Shown: one piece after another, positions 21,532 through 32,039 of the stretch
How positions within the stretch are numbered: position 1 is the first letter of the stretch
Layout of the letters: each line of letters opens with the position of its first letter
NCBI GenBank assembly: GCA_036346205.1
Contig: JARFJB010001595.1
Location: 1,123,001 to 1,187,000, forward strand
Direction of reading: 5' to 3'
Source of the DNA: Vesta saturnalis
Lineage: Eukaryota > Arthropoda > Insecta > Coleoptera > Lampyridae
Length of the DNA: 64,000 nt
Translations under genes and position numbers: made by a program
Notes under the pieces: model-generated
The model's input: the letters and a program-made list of their open reading frames with translations, nothing else
Told to the model about the DNA's origin: nothing
Database searches by the model: none

Positions 21532-22282
21532 TCACCTGGTTCCTGGATTAATAAAATAGGTTTTGTGTAACATCAATTTCTCAAATTGATCAGTGGATTC
21601 TGATCGCAACCTTCTATTTAAGTCTATATATGATTTAAGCCAACGTGATTGGTTTAAGCAAATCGCGCAACAAGATTTCGCAAGAACAAGGCCTGCTTGA
21701 AGGAATTGTTTTAAATTACGGTAATGAATGACATGCTTACTCTTAAAATGGGAGAACGGGGAGAACGCAGAATTTAATGTATTTATGATGATCATGCAAA
21801 TTATCGGAATATAATCTACCCCTAGCATTATCCCTTGCTCGCATCATCCGGTAAACTTAATATCGCTTCAGGGGTAAAAAATGTAGTTGTGCCTCACTAA
21901 GCCATTTGAAGTCGTGCCGGGGCAAACATTGACTTTGACTTTCCATATAAATTAATCATATCTGTGTAAAGGATATAGGAGGATAATTTTTTGGGATCGT
22001 AATTGTCCATATTCTTATTATTAGCCTTGCTATATTCAGTACGGCATTGCGTTATTCTACCTCTTATGCCCTTTTCCACTAACAATAACATACCAACAAA
22101 GGTTAGCAGCTCCAGTCTAACTTTAGTGCAACTGGCAGGTGTATCCGGGAGCGGTGTAAAAGAATGCCGGATCTAACTTGTGCGTTATTATGCATTTATT
22201 TCTGAAATTTGTGAATACGCCAGCAAGTAGAAACACATGACATGTCAGATAAACATCGCTAGATTGACCTAAATTTCGAATT
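21532..22282 (-). pseudogene. Maverick DNA polymerase B, copy 2, truncated by LINE 1
   Basis: The C-terminal HYRNLKQF and YIDLNRRLRSES blocks are at 21550-21770. The palm-side TNFRNKCIITH and FFYTAPGYTCQ blocks are at about 22130-22230. It contains multiple stops. Homology to copy 1 ends at 22282 (CGAATTTG), where the broken RT of LINE 1 begins. Compared with copy 1 it contains an extra ~40-bp block at 21938-21978. Confidence 0.8.
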
Positions 22283-24076
22283 TGATTACATAAAAAATCG
22301 TAGACAAAGTGTGCTAGATTCCCTCTTATTCATGCATAGTTTTTAAAATATTGTATCTCCATGTACAATCGTAGGCCTTTTCAATATCAAAAAAAACTGC
22401 CGACGAATGGTGTCTATGGGCGAAAGCTGTTTGGACAGGGTCTTCTAGTATGAAAACATTGTCGAGTGCATTTCGATGTTTTCTAAATCCAAATTGATGT
22501 GGAGACAACAAACGGTAGTGTTCTAAGAGCCACATTAGTCTGGTGTTAATCATTTTTTCATACAACTTTCCCAGGCAGCTAGTCAATGAAATTGGGCGAT
22601 AATTCTCAGGTGTATCATTACGTTTGTTTATTTTCAGAATTGGAATCATCGTAGCCAGTTTCCATTCACTAGGATATGTTCCGGAGCGCCATATGAAATT
22701 ATATAACAGAAGCAGTGATTATAAAGCGTGTTTCTGATCATTTGGTACGTTACACCGTCGTGACCAGGGGATGAAATTTTGCACAATGACAACGCACTTT
22801 TAAGTTCCTTCATAGAAAATTCCGAGTTGTAGGAAAGATCTTCATTTGTTTGAAACGATAAAGGAGCCTCTAGCGAAGATTTGCCCATTTGGAATTCTAG
22901 ATTATAATTTTTGTCACTGCTAATTTCCTGGAAATATTCCATAAAAGCTTTTGCAATGTCTCTGTTTGATATTATTTTTCCCTTGTACTGTAGCTGTGCT
23001 GGTATCGAATAAGTGCTGTGTCCAGTAATTCTTTTTATTTTCTTCCATAGGGCTTCTGGAGCTGTTTGAGAGAACAGTGAACTTACATTTTCCTGCCAAC
23101 AACGAGATTTTTGTTGAAGAATTAGGCGACGAACAACTGCTCGGTGTCTCTTAAAGTTTATGCAATTTTCACAACTGGATCTTCATTTAAAGCTGTTAAA
23201 CGCTTTCTTTTTCTCCTTAATAGCTCTACAAATTTCGTCATTTCACCACGGAACGGATGTTTTGTAATGTCCTCCCTTCATTATCGGTATGCTGACCTTT
23301 GCCGCTTTAAGAATTTTAAAGGTGATTCCCTTTACGTTGTTCTCCACATTTGCAGATAATTCTATTGTCTGCATGCAAGACGAAAATTTTTTCCAGTCTG
23401 CTTTATTGGCATTCCATTTTGATTTGGTTTTATGGGATGAAACGTTTATACCTGCCTGTATAATAATTGGTATATGATCGGAAAAAACTTCGTCGTCTAG
23501 AGTACCCCAATTTAATTGGGTTGCTAAAGATGGAGAGCACATCGAAAGATCCAAATATGGAAAGCTATGTGACTTTGCATTTATAAACGTTGGATATCCA
23601 TTGTTCAGTAGGTAGTAATTGTTATTAAACATAAAGTCCTCAATTATGCGTCTATTTCAATGGCGCTTGATTCCCACAGTTGATTGTGGGAGTTGAAGTC
23701 ACCAACAAGTAGCTTGTTTTATCGCGTTTTGCAAGTCATCATAGTTCCATGCATTGTCTGGGGGGTAAACGTTGCAGATAACTGCAATAAATGTGCCGGT
23801 AATACGTACTGCAGTTATTTGTAGAGCTGAGTTTACCAAGATTTGGTTTACAGGTATCTCCTGACGTACATATATAGAGACCCCTCCACAAGTTCTTGGA
23901 CCCGTTGGACCATATTTATGGAAAGATGTGTAACCTCTTAGGTGAAATTCTTTATTAGCCTGCAATCTTGTTTCTTGGAAACACAGAGCTAATGGTGACT
24001 GGTCCATGATAATTTTTTTAATTTCTGGGTAGTGCGCGGCTAATCCATTGCAATTAATTTGTATTATGCTAGCCAT
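22283..24076 (-). pseudogene. LINE 1 ORF2: endonuclease and truncated reverse transcriptase
   Basis: Starts MASIIQINCNGL, the usual APE-endonuclease start. LCFQETRLQ carries the catalytic Glu, and GGVSIYVRQ and NVYPPDN follow. A frame change leads to SDHIPIIIQA near 23450 and a VPWWN-type linker near 23250. RT fingers and palm blocks are SPGHDGVTYQMI, YRPISLTSCLGKLYEKMI and the motif A region FFDIEKAYDCTWRY (22330). After MHE the frame shifts, the GNLAHFVYDFL block remains, and then the element is cut. No catalytic YxDD box, thumb or RNase H is left. Frameshifts and stops are numerous. Confidence 0.85.
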
Positions 24077-24159
24077 TAATAGTATTAGAGGCTATTACTA
24101 AATATAGACCTCGTTAGTTGCTTATAATACGTAAAATATTGCAAGTTTCCTAATACTAA

Positions 24160-24240
24160 ATATAAAATATCACAGGTTAAAGTATCACAGATAAAATATC
24201 GCTACTAAAGCAAAATATCACAGATAAATATCACGGTTGT
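24160..24240 (-). promoter_or_regulatory. TATCACAG box cluster, LINE 1 ORF1-ORF2 spacer
   Basis: Three exact ATCACAG units and one ATCACGG variant lie at or just after the ORF1 stop (CTGTGATA in sense orientation). The same motif recurs at the equivalent place in LINEs 2 to 5. Confidence 0.6.
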
Positions 24241-25466
24241 CAAGATGGTACCATTGCGGTGATTCTCTGCTTTTTCCTTTTGGCCACCCTTTCTTCTTTT
24301 TTGTCTGACCTTCTCCTTTGAGATGTATGATAGATCAGATAAAATGCTACCTTCTGATTCTGATAATAAAGGCGGTTCTACTCTCGTTCTTTTTTGAAGT
24401 TCCGATGCCTCGGATTGTTCCCTACTTGGAGACCCACTTCTCCTCTTCTTCGGAGTTTCAGGGGTAATAAAGTCCATATTATTGTTTAATTCTTGCGTTG
24501 TTTCACGGATTTGAGCGAATGATTCTTACGGGAGTGTTTATTGTGCAATAGACTTAACTGCCGTGTTTACCTCTGCTATTATGATTGTTTTCATTTCAGG
24601 AATTAGTTCTGCTACTATTTCTTTTACACTGGCTGGTTCAGTAGATTTGGAGGATGCTACAGCAATGTATGTTGAACTTTTAGTAGAAGCTCTAGCGGTA
24701 ACTTTTTGCTTCTCTTGGAAGTAAGTGATTTTCTTATCGGCTTTGATTTGTGAGATAAATGCCCAAACCTCTGACATTGAAAGCAGCGCATCGGATTAGG
24801 GTAGTAAGGGCGCACCGCTAGATTGTGATATGCCGCTTTCACTGAAGCGGGTAAGGTGGCTTTGCTGAATGTAAGCTGTATTGATGCAGTTTTGACAATC
24901 TCTTCGTCCTTTCTGGTTGTCAGAAATTTTGTAATACCTTTACTATAATTTAGCGTATTATGGGGACTAACTTGCACATTAACATTATTAAACACAGTAG
25001 TTTTTAGTAAGGTTTCAGACTGATGTCTGTTTTTCACGTCGAATAGAAGACCATCTCGTATCTTGGAAACACTGTTAACACTACCTACTAAACTTTCGAC
25101 ACTCTTTTGTATGGTAAAAGGGCTAATTTTACTTAGTGCTCCGTTTTCAAAAGGTTTCATTACCAAATACTTTGCATAGAACTAGTATTTATTCCCACGC
25201 ACTGGAATACCAGCTGTTCTACCACTGGTTGCGCCAGGGGGAAAGGTCGGCTGCGAGCCAGTGGAGGCAGTCGCAACGACATTATGAGTCTCGATATCCA
25301 TGGTTATAGCTATTGGTCGTGTGGTATCATTTGAGTAAGTAGTGCCACCACCAATCCCACCCAAGTATTCATCATTTTTTCGGCTTACGGGAATGTTAAA
25401 ACGTTGGTTTCCAACAACGCCCATTTCAGAGGATGGGTCCTCGTTAAGTGGATCTTAAATACTCAT
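24205..25466 (-). pseudogene. LINE 1 ORF1 (gag-like), frameshifted, two zinc knuckles deleted
   Basis: The family start MSI...EDPSSEMG is at 25466, with a stop at codon 4. A Ser/Thr-rich N-terminus follows. The RRM-like region has KISPFTIQKSVESLVG, DGLLFDVKN and VSPHNTLNYSKGI (25166-24930). Only the first CCHC knuckle remains, as CFQCQRFGHLS with later residues lost. The next knuckles are missing through a deletion near 24790. The tail is acidic then basic (SESEGSILSD, RRKGGQKEK). Confidence 0.75.
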
Positions 25467-26244
25467 ACAAAATGCTACGAGTAGGGTAGAACTAAACGTC
25501 GATCAAGACAGTGCTCCCATACCATGACAAGGCCAAATATCTGTGAAGAGGTGCCATTTTTCCCACAGTCGCTTCAACGTTAGCGACCAGGCTTCCTTCT
25601 GATCAAGCTCAAACTTTTCCTCGAGCAATCCCTTCAGCACCTAAAACTGCCAAACGGCCTTGAGATTGGGGGATTTTTTATAGAGGTAACCTTCCTTCGT
25701 AGCCCGGGCGGTAAAGCCAAGACAACCGACTGCTATCTGTACAACGCTCACTAGCCACGCCCTGCTAGAGTCTCTGAAGTACAGTTCACAGTTGCGTTAT
25801 TAGGAAACGGCTAGTGCTCAGTCGCCCCTAGCTAGGACATCCCGGGTTAGCCACACTCGTGTACGCTTTTGACGGCGCATGTCTTGGGAAAAGTAGAGAA
25901 AAAATCAAGAGGTCTCTCAGCTTTCGCTGGGAGCCTGAAGAGAGCAAGAGATGGAGCGAGGGTGCTCCGACAGAAAAGTGTTAAAGTAAGGGAAGCTACT
26001 CAAGACTAGTATAAGAAAAGTGTACTTCCAGCTAGGGGAAAGCAGGGTTGCCATCACTGTCCTCGTTAGATACGAAACCCCACATGGATTGGTCCGCGAT
26101 ACAGTATTATGTAGAGCTAACAGTGGCGGTTGCCGCCACGAGCTCACATTTCTGTGTTGGACTTGCATCACTTACAATCATTTGCAAGGTCATTCCCCTA
26201 TCCGCCACCTGGGGACGCGCCTAGTAGGTAGTCCAACCCCTAGG
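25467..26244 (-). promoter_or_regulatory. LINE 1 5' UTR with conserved RNA hairpins
   Basis: GC-richer than the coding parts and clearly homologous to the LINE 3 5' UTR (37673-38357). It has a GAAA-capped hairpin at 25911-25936 (sense CTCCCAGC-GAAA-GCTGAGAG), identical in both copies. It also has GGAGC-loop-GCTCC at 25953-25968, whose stem is conserved while the loop differs between copies. The extreme 5' end has complementary 8-mers GTTGGACT/AGTCCAAC about 70 nt apart. By analogy to the I factor an internal promoter is expected here (inference). Confidence 0.55.
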
Positions 26245-26262
26245 TATTATTATTATTATTAC

Positions 26263-26299
<37 letters not shown>

Positions 26300-26320
26300 G
26301 AATTGAATTGAATTGAATTT
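26245..26320. repeat. (TTA)n plus (GAATT)n tail block
   Basis: About 55 bp of TTA repeats is followed by four GAATT units. In minus-strand sense this is a (TTCAA)n then (TAA)n tail of the ORF1-only element. The 5' end of LINE 1 is joined directly to it. Confidence 0.9.
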
Positions 26321-27239
26321 CTTTATTTCCAAAACACTTACATGTTTGGTCCAACTAAGTCTCTAAAACTTATCTGTCGGTACCATTATATACATGTATA
26401 CATTTAACTGTACACTAAGGAAAATACGCAATAAAATATTTTTTTAGTACTTTCAATAACAATTTATGTGTACATATTTAAGTATAATCATAGAACGTAT
26501 GTGAACGAATAAGCAATTAAATCACTTAGGAAAGGAAATCGTTTTAACGTGAAAAGAAAAATAAAGCTTTAAGTGATGATAATTAAATATATACACCTGG
26601 ATTAAAAATTTTGGTTGTAATATTCTCTTTAACGTAAATATTTCGTCTAAAATAAGTTATAATCTATCACCATTTTGATCTTAAGTAGTTTGTGAATACA
26701 TTCGTAACGCAAAACAGAAAATGTTCTAATTCATAAACATGCAAGTTAGCCACAAATATTTTATGCAGTTAAATATTCCTAAATCATGGTAAAACTAATA
26801 CTAATCATCGAAGTATTTGTTTACTGGCTTTACATTCAAGTGTAATAATTTAAAGGATTTGTATAAGTTGACCCTATTTAAAATGTACATATTTCTATCT
26901 GTATATATAAGGTTTGTTTAAAGTAATTATATCATTTATTTATCAAGCAGTGTTACATTGATCATCATATTATTATCTGATAAAAATTTTTTTTTTATAA
27001 TTTATACAAAACCAAAAAAAAAAAAATTCTATACGTTTCTTTTTACTAATGCAAATTAAAATTAAGTACGTTGTATTGATCTATAATCCAAGTTTTAATA
27101 TTTATTATTTATATTACAAATGACTAATCATGTGTTTGTATTAAAAATGCCTAGAAAATATCTATAAAATTCCCAAAATATGTAATGCTCTTAAACTATA
27201 GGTAGTACCAATATCGAATGCTGCATTATTTGATAATTC

Positions 27240-28085
27240 TATCAATATCGTTTAATGTGTTTACGTACAGTGGCTTTTCCAATTCATTTTTCCTAATTAA
27301 TATGCGTCGCCTGTTTACCCAGGCAAATTTATAACCGTACATATACGCCTTCTTTTTACTTCTTTAAACAACACCCTATTATGCGCTGATAAATAGTCAT
27401 TAAAGTACAAACGCTTTTCAGTTTTTTTGTCACTCTCTAATAAGTTACGCCACCAGTCTTTCCCGCCTTTAGCACGCTTTTCTTGATATCCTCCCTTTGA
27501 AACTTTACTAACAGAAAATTTGTTTTCTTAAGCTGTATTTCCTGAACGTTTATGAATTCAGCACCTAAGCACCTAATTTGCTGCATAATTATTTTCAGTT
27601 TGTCTTCTGGCGTTTTAGATTTGTCGTCATCCATATCGTGTATCTCGACAAATTTTCTCCTTTCCTGTTGTTCTAACTTATTCACTTTAAAACTCAAATC
27701 CTCGATCTGATTGTTCTTATCTTCAATTATTTGTTTCAAGGACATGATTTCCTTCTTAAGCACCTTATTTTCGTCAGCTACTTCTGCTACTGCCATTTTT
27801 AATTCACAAATTGATGAGATTATGGTATTAAAATATCGTTTTAATCCCGGGCTGACCTCATCAGTAACATTTACATCTGCATATGTTTCACGATCAGATT
27901 CTGAAGTAGCCGCTATTTCCGTTTTTTGCGTTTTCCTTCCCCTACAAGTCGTGCATCGCCAGGCCAGTTTTGCAGTTTCTGATTTTACCCTGTATGTTGT
28001 CTCAGATATGAAACAACTGTAGTGTTACAGCCCATACAAACAATTTCTTCCACATTTATCTCCTTGTTGCAGTGATTACACTTCA
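27240..28085 (-). pseudogene. LINE ORF1p with PHD finger, coiled coil and FP-like C-terminus
   Basis: Starts MKCNHCNKEI and shows a PHD-type C-x2-C...C-x2-C pattern (VCMGC). After a frameshift it ends with WRCTTC near 27970. A Ser/Thr linker and then a heptad-like coiled coil follow (ENKVLKKEIMSLKQ, VNKLEQQERRK; 27796-27640). Next is the nucleic-acid-binding core with VEIHDM. The C-terminal domain, resembling baculovirus few-polyhedra protein, has RLYFNDYLSAHNR, WVNRRRILIRKNE and NTLNDID (27430-27240). Two frame breaks are visible. Confidence 0.7.
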
Positions 28086-28327
28086 TTATGTACACAAATT
28101 TTTATATTTTATATAACAATCACTTTCAGACTACAAATACCCACTTTTTAAACACTGTTTGTTTAATTTCACACAATTTAACGATATATTGCTAGGAGCG
28201 AAGTAAACACATCTACTCTTTGTCAGTACTAAACTCATAATAATAATAATAATAATATATTATTTTTTTAGTACTATTTTGGTGTGTCGACAGCTGTGGT
28301 CTTTGGCACCATGTCTATGTAGACATA

Positions 28328-31300
28328 CTATATTTTGCTAAACGTATTTATTGCTTTTAGAAGCAGTATGAGATTGCCCATCTGGCCTGTATCAAAGTTT
28401 TCTTTCACGTAATGGAGTGTACATAGGACAGATACAATGTGCTCTACAATTAAGGCTACTGAACATCTATTGCACAATTGTGTTGGTTCTCTCTCCAGAA
28501 GGTGTTTGTGAGTTATTGTTCTATGTTCTATTCTTAGTCTATGAAGGATACCTCTTTCCTTTCTAGATGTTGGGGACAAAGTTTTCCATCCATTGGTGGT
28601 TCTTTGCTGACGTCCTAGATGACTATAACTTTGGCACCACGTGCGCTTCCATAACGCTTTTATTTTGTCTTTCAATTGTTTTTGAATGTCAGTAGAGGTT
28701 GTCATCTGTACTCTCTCCGCTGTTTTATTTCCAGTTTCTATTGCTGCACGACGTGCTAAACTGTCTGCTCGTTCGTAACCTTCGATCTCAATGTGGCTAG
28801 GTATCCATAAGAATGTAACACTGTATCCAGTGTTTTCCAGGTGAGCACTTGTACCAGCGGGTCCTTAGTATACGGGTTCTGCATACCACGTAAGGAGCTT
28901 TGGGAATCACTTACTATTGCGATCTTCTTCTCCCTACTGCGCATTTCAGAGTAACGGAGTGCTTGCCAAATGGCAAATAATCCTGCAGTGTATGTAGAAG
29001 TGTGCTTGAGAAACGACCATTTATATTCGTTGTTATTTACATATAACGCACATCCCACTCTTTCTTTGGTATTAGAGTCATCTGTATAGAGGAATATGTG
29101 GTCTTTGTATACATTAAATAATTGTTTACATTTTACTCGGTAGGTAGATGGGGACGTTTCTTTTTTACTATAAGTTTCTAAGTCAATCCGTTCCAATCTT
29201 GTGAACTTGCATCAATGTTTTAGCTTTTATTTTACACGAATAGTTTAGGATCCGTTATTGTTGATGCAAACCGATGGGCATAATGCCTGCTTAATATGAT
29301 AGGCTGTCATGTGGGCTGGTATAGAATGCTCCCAAACAATACCTGGTAGGATCACTTTGAATAGATTTAAGTGGCTTTAAAGTACTGTTAGACGCAGAAG
29401 AATAAGTTTCACAGCCGTAGTCCATCTTCGTTCTTATCAGTATATTGTACATACTTATTAGCATCCATGGAACTGCGCGCCATTTGGAGCCTGCCAATAA
29501 TCTTATCGTGTTTAATGCATCTTATCATCAATTAGTTGGTGTGGGTTGTCCAAGTGAGTACAGGGTCTAGAGTTACGCCAAGAAGCATGCCAAAGCTTCT
29601 GTATCGAATGTATCTCCCTTCCAGAGAGAGCATAGGATCATAGTGAGGCACTCGAAGTTTGCAAAAATAAAGACTATAAGTTTTTTCATACGATACTTTG
29701 AAGCCCACCGTACTAGCATTATAGACTATGGTGTCTATAGCTTGTTGCAGTTTTTTGTTTATCATCCCTGTGGTATACCATTTTCCTGATTTCGAGAAGT
29801 AGACATCTGATTCCCAACTCGAACACGGAAAGCACGGTCGTGTAGAAATAAAAAAATAAGTTTGGGCAGATTGCCTCTCAGCCCCCATTCATAAAGTTAT
29901 TGTATCACACCGTACCTGCAAGTCATATCAAACGCTTTCTCGACATCTAGAAAGACAGCAACGGCATGATGTTTGTGCGCAAAGGCTTTCAATACCATAT
30001 TTTGTAGGTGTAATAAGTGATCAGTTGTGGATCGATGTTATCGAAAACCGGCTTGAGAGTTTACCAGTCGACCCTCTTTTTCTAACAGCTTACTATGCGC
30101 TCAAATACCTTCCCAACACAAGATGTTAAGCTTATTGTACGGTAGCTGGAGGCTAAATAAGGATTGTCACTTTTTAACACAGGCACTACAATCGCTTCCT
30201 TCCAGCTGGTCGGGTATAAAACTTCATTCCAGATGTCGTTATATGCCTCAAGAAGTTGAGATTTATACTCCTTACTCAAATTATTTAGCATATGATATGT
30301 TATGTAATCAGTACCTGGAGATGACGTTTTTTTACACTTAAGCGATGTTTCAAGTTCCACCAGTGAATGGAAGGTTATAAAATAGCTGTCGAAGGCAGGT
30401 AAAGTTAAGTGCTTTTTCTCCTTTACCCGTATGACATAGAAATGTTGGATCATAGTTTTCGTTGCTGCTTACTCGTTGCAATTGGTCTGCCAGTTGCTCA
30501 GTTATTATTTGAGGGTCACTAGCTATGCTGTCGTTTTCGATCTTCAGTTGAATGAGTCGACAAGCTTTCCTACCAGATACTGCCTTAATTTTTTCCATGT
30601 CTGTGTTTGAGGTTTCACAGTTTATGATAGATACATACGCGTTCCATGATTCTCTCTTACATTGTAGCGTTACCCTACGGGCAATCGCTCGGGCTCTCTT
30701 AAATGCTACCAAGTTTTCGTAAGTGGGATATCTCCGAAAGATGGTGAATGCTCTCTTTTTTGTTTTAATGGCGGCACTTACATCTCCGTTCCACCACGGT
30801 ACCTGTCGCTTGACAGGCTTTCCTCTTACCTTCGGAATGGCTTTGTTAGCAGCATTGTAGATGTCTTCTGTGATCTTTTCTATATTTCTCGGAGTACCTG
30901 TGATCTTTAGGCGTGGTCCAAAGATAGCCCACCGAGCTTCCGAGATTTTCCATCTCGTTGGAAGTATAAAAAGCGAGTCTTGAATTTGGTTTTCGACCAT
31001 AATAGGAAAATGGTTACTATCGTACATGTTATCTAGCGTTTTTCATGAGAAAAGTGGGGTGAAGCGTGATGAGACGATGGTAAGGTCAATTGCTGAGGAG
31101 CTACCAGTTCTAGAACAAAGGTGAGTATGATTGCCATTATTTAACAGTACTAGTTGATTATTGTCTATTATAGCTTCTAGGTCTTGTCATCGGGCATCTG
31201 TCCGTCATGAGCTCCATAGAGGATTGTGACAATTAAAATCGCCCATGAGGATGTATGATGATGGAAATTGTAGCAAATTTTGGAGATCACGCTTCTGCCA

Positions 31301-31632
31301 ATTACTATTGGGTAGGTAAGCATTACATACGATAATTTTCAAGGTGCAATTAGTTGAACTGCTACAGCTTGTAAATTTGTATTTAATCAAGGGTTATTAA
31401 ACTGAACGTCTTCTCTAATTATAATAGCTACACCACCTTTGGCTCTACTATTGGACGGCATATCTTTTCGGATAACTTTATAACCACGCAGTTGGTATAG
31501 TTGATTTGGTTTAAAGTGCGTCTCTTGTAGGCACAAGCACATTTGATTAAATTTATTTATAATAATTTTTAATTGACAATAGTGGTGAATGCAACCATTG
31601 CAATTCCACTGAATTATGTTAGCCGTTTTATA
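28328..31632 (-). pseudogene. LINE 2 ORF2: endonuclease, RT (YxDD deleted), RNase H
   Basis: The endonuclease starts IIQWNCNGC at about 31630, with LCLQETHFK and then MGDFNCHNPLW (31205-31245). The linker has PWWNGDVSAA (30790). RT has SSPGTDYITYHML, YRTISLTSCVGKVFE (30100) and LDVEKAFDM (29950). Directly after ENGIPQG the frame jumps to the post-palm region, so the YVDD segment is deleted. The RNase H (28756-29196) has YTDDSN and SDSQSS, but the catalytic Glu is Gly (TAGLFAIWQ). The C-terminal zinc-like block CNRCS...H is near 28450. It is inactive. Confidence 0.85.
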
Positions 31633-31749
31633 ATGGCATATTGCTTGTGTTTAAGAGAAAAACATGATCGAATTTTATAGTTCAGTTAATAAACATAAAT
31701 GTAAATAAATATTTGTATATAGATATAAATATTAAACTGTAAAGACACT

Positions 31750-31756
<7 letters not shown>

Positions 31757-31798
<42 letters not shown>
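31757..31798. repeat. (TA)n microsatellite in the LINE 2 spacer
   Basis: About 20 TA dinucleotides. Confidence 0.95.
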
Positions 31799-31801
<3 letters not shown>

Positions 31802-31804
31802 AAT

Positions 31805-32025
31805 AAACAGATAATATCACAGTTTTATCACGCTAATAAATAAATAAACAGATATTACAGTTATGATATGAGAAAATTTAAGGTAGCTGTTCATAGGCAT
31901 CTATTGGCAATTCATTATCCCTCTATCCATCCTCCTAAGTGTTCCTGAGTGCTTTAGCACGATAGGCCTTATTTAGCCGGTTCAGGTCCACAATCATAAA
32001 AAAAAAAAAAAAGTATCACAGACTA
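31805..32025 (-). promoter_or_regulatory. TATCACAG boxes in the LINE 2 spacer, split by an insertion
   Basis: TATCACAG occurs at about 31815 and 32011, with TTATCACG and GATATTACAG between. The last of these and AGTATCACAG flank the inserted LINE 3' end and could partly be its target-site duplication. Confidence 0.5.
31855..32002 (+). mobile_element. 5'-truncated LINE 3' end with poly(A) tail, second copy
   Basis: 148 bp ending in A(15). It is the inverted counterpart of 15044-15190. It encodes the MRKFKVAVHRHLL tail of a CR1/Jockey-like ORF2 on plus. Inserted in the LINE 2 inter-ORF spacer, so younger than LINE 2. Confidence 0.8.
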
Positions 32026-32039
32026 TTAAGTTTACCACA

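Larger units (their letters stand above)
14590..22282. mobile_element. Maverick/Polinton-type element remnant, copy 2
   Basis: The gene remnants in order are major capsid protein (-), a minor-virion-protein-like ORF (-), packaging ATPase (+), DUF8207-like ORF (+), small ORF (+), integrase (+) and DNA polymerase B (-, cut at 22282 by LINE 1). The set of capsid, packaging ATPase, integrase and polymerase B defines the Maverick/Polinton group. All genes are broken. Later insertions are a LINE 3' end at 15044-15235 and a SINE at 19270-19458. The stretch 16.1-17.85 kb between the capsid and minor protein remnants has no Maverick gene and may be a further insertion or rearrangement. Confidence 0.8.
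22283..26244 (-). mobile_element. I-clade-like LINE 1 of the tandem array (3'-truncated)
   Basis: The 5' end is on the right. A ~780-bp 5' UTR (25467-26244) starts right next to (TTA)n. Then come gag, TATCACAG boxes, endonuclease and the first part of RT. The element stops inside RT at 22283 against Maverick DNA. Loss of the 3' side, not the 5' side, is not what abortive reverse transcription gives, so this edge is a later recombination or deletion. Confidence 0.8.
26245..28236 (-). mobile_element. ORF1-only non-LTR element ('half-LINE')
   Basis: About 2 kb. The 5' end is near 28236. One ORF1 with PHD finger, coiled coil and FP-like C-terminal domain runs from 28085 to 27240. About 920 bp of very AT-rich DNA with no trace of endonuclease or RT follows. 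It terminates in (TTCAA)n(TAA)n. Either it is a non-autonomous element of this architecture or an ORF2-deleted copy of a CR1/Jockey-like LINE. Confidence 0.6.

Noticed and set aside
26171..26244. HDV-like self-cleaving ribozyme at the LINE 5' end
   Set aside because: Complementary 8-mers and GGGG/CCCC pairs exist, but I could not build the nested double pseudoknot with the required catalytic C. It is mentioned only as a test under the hairpin finding.
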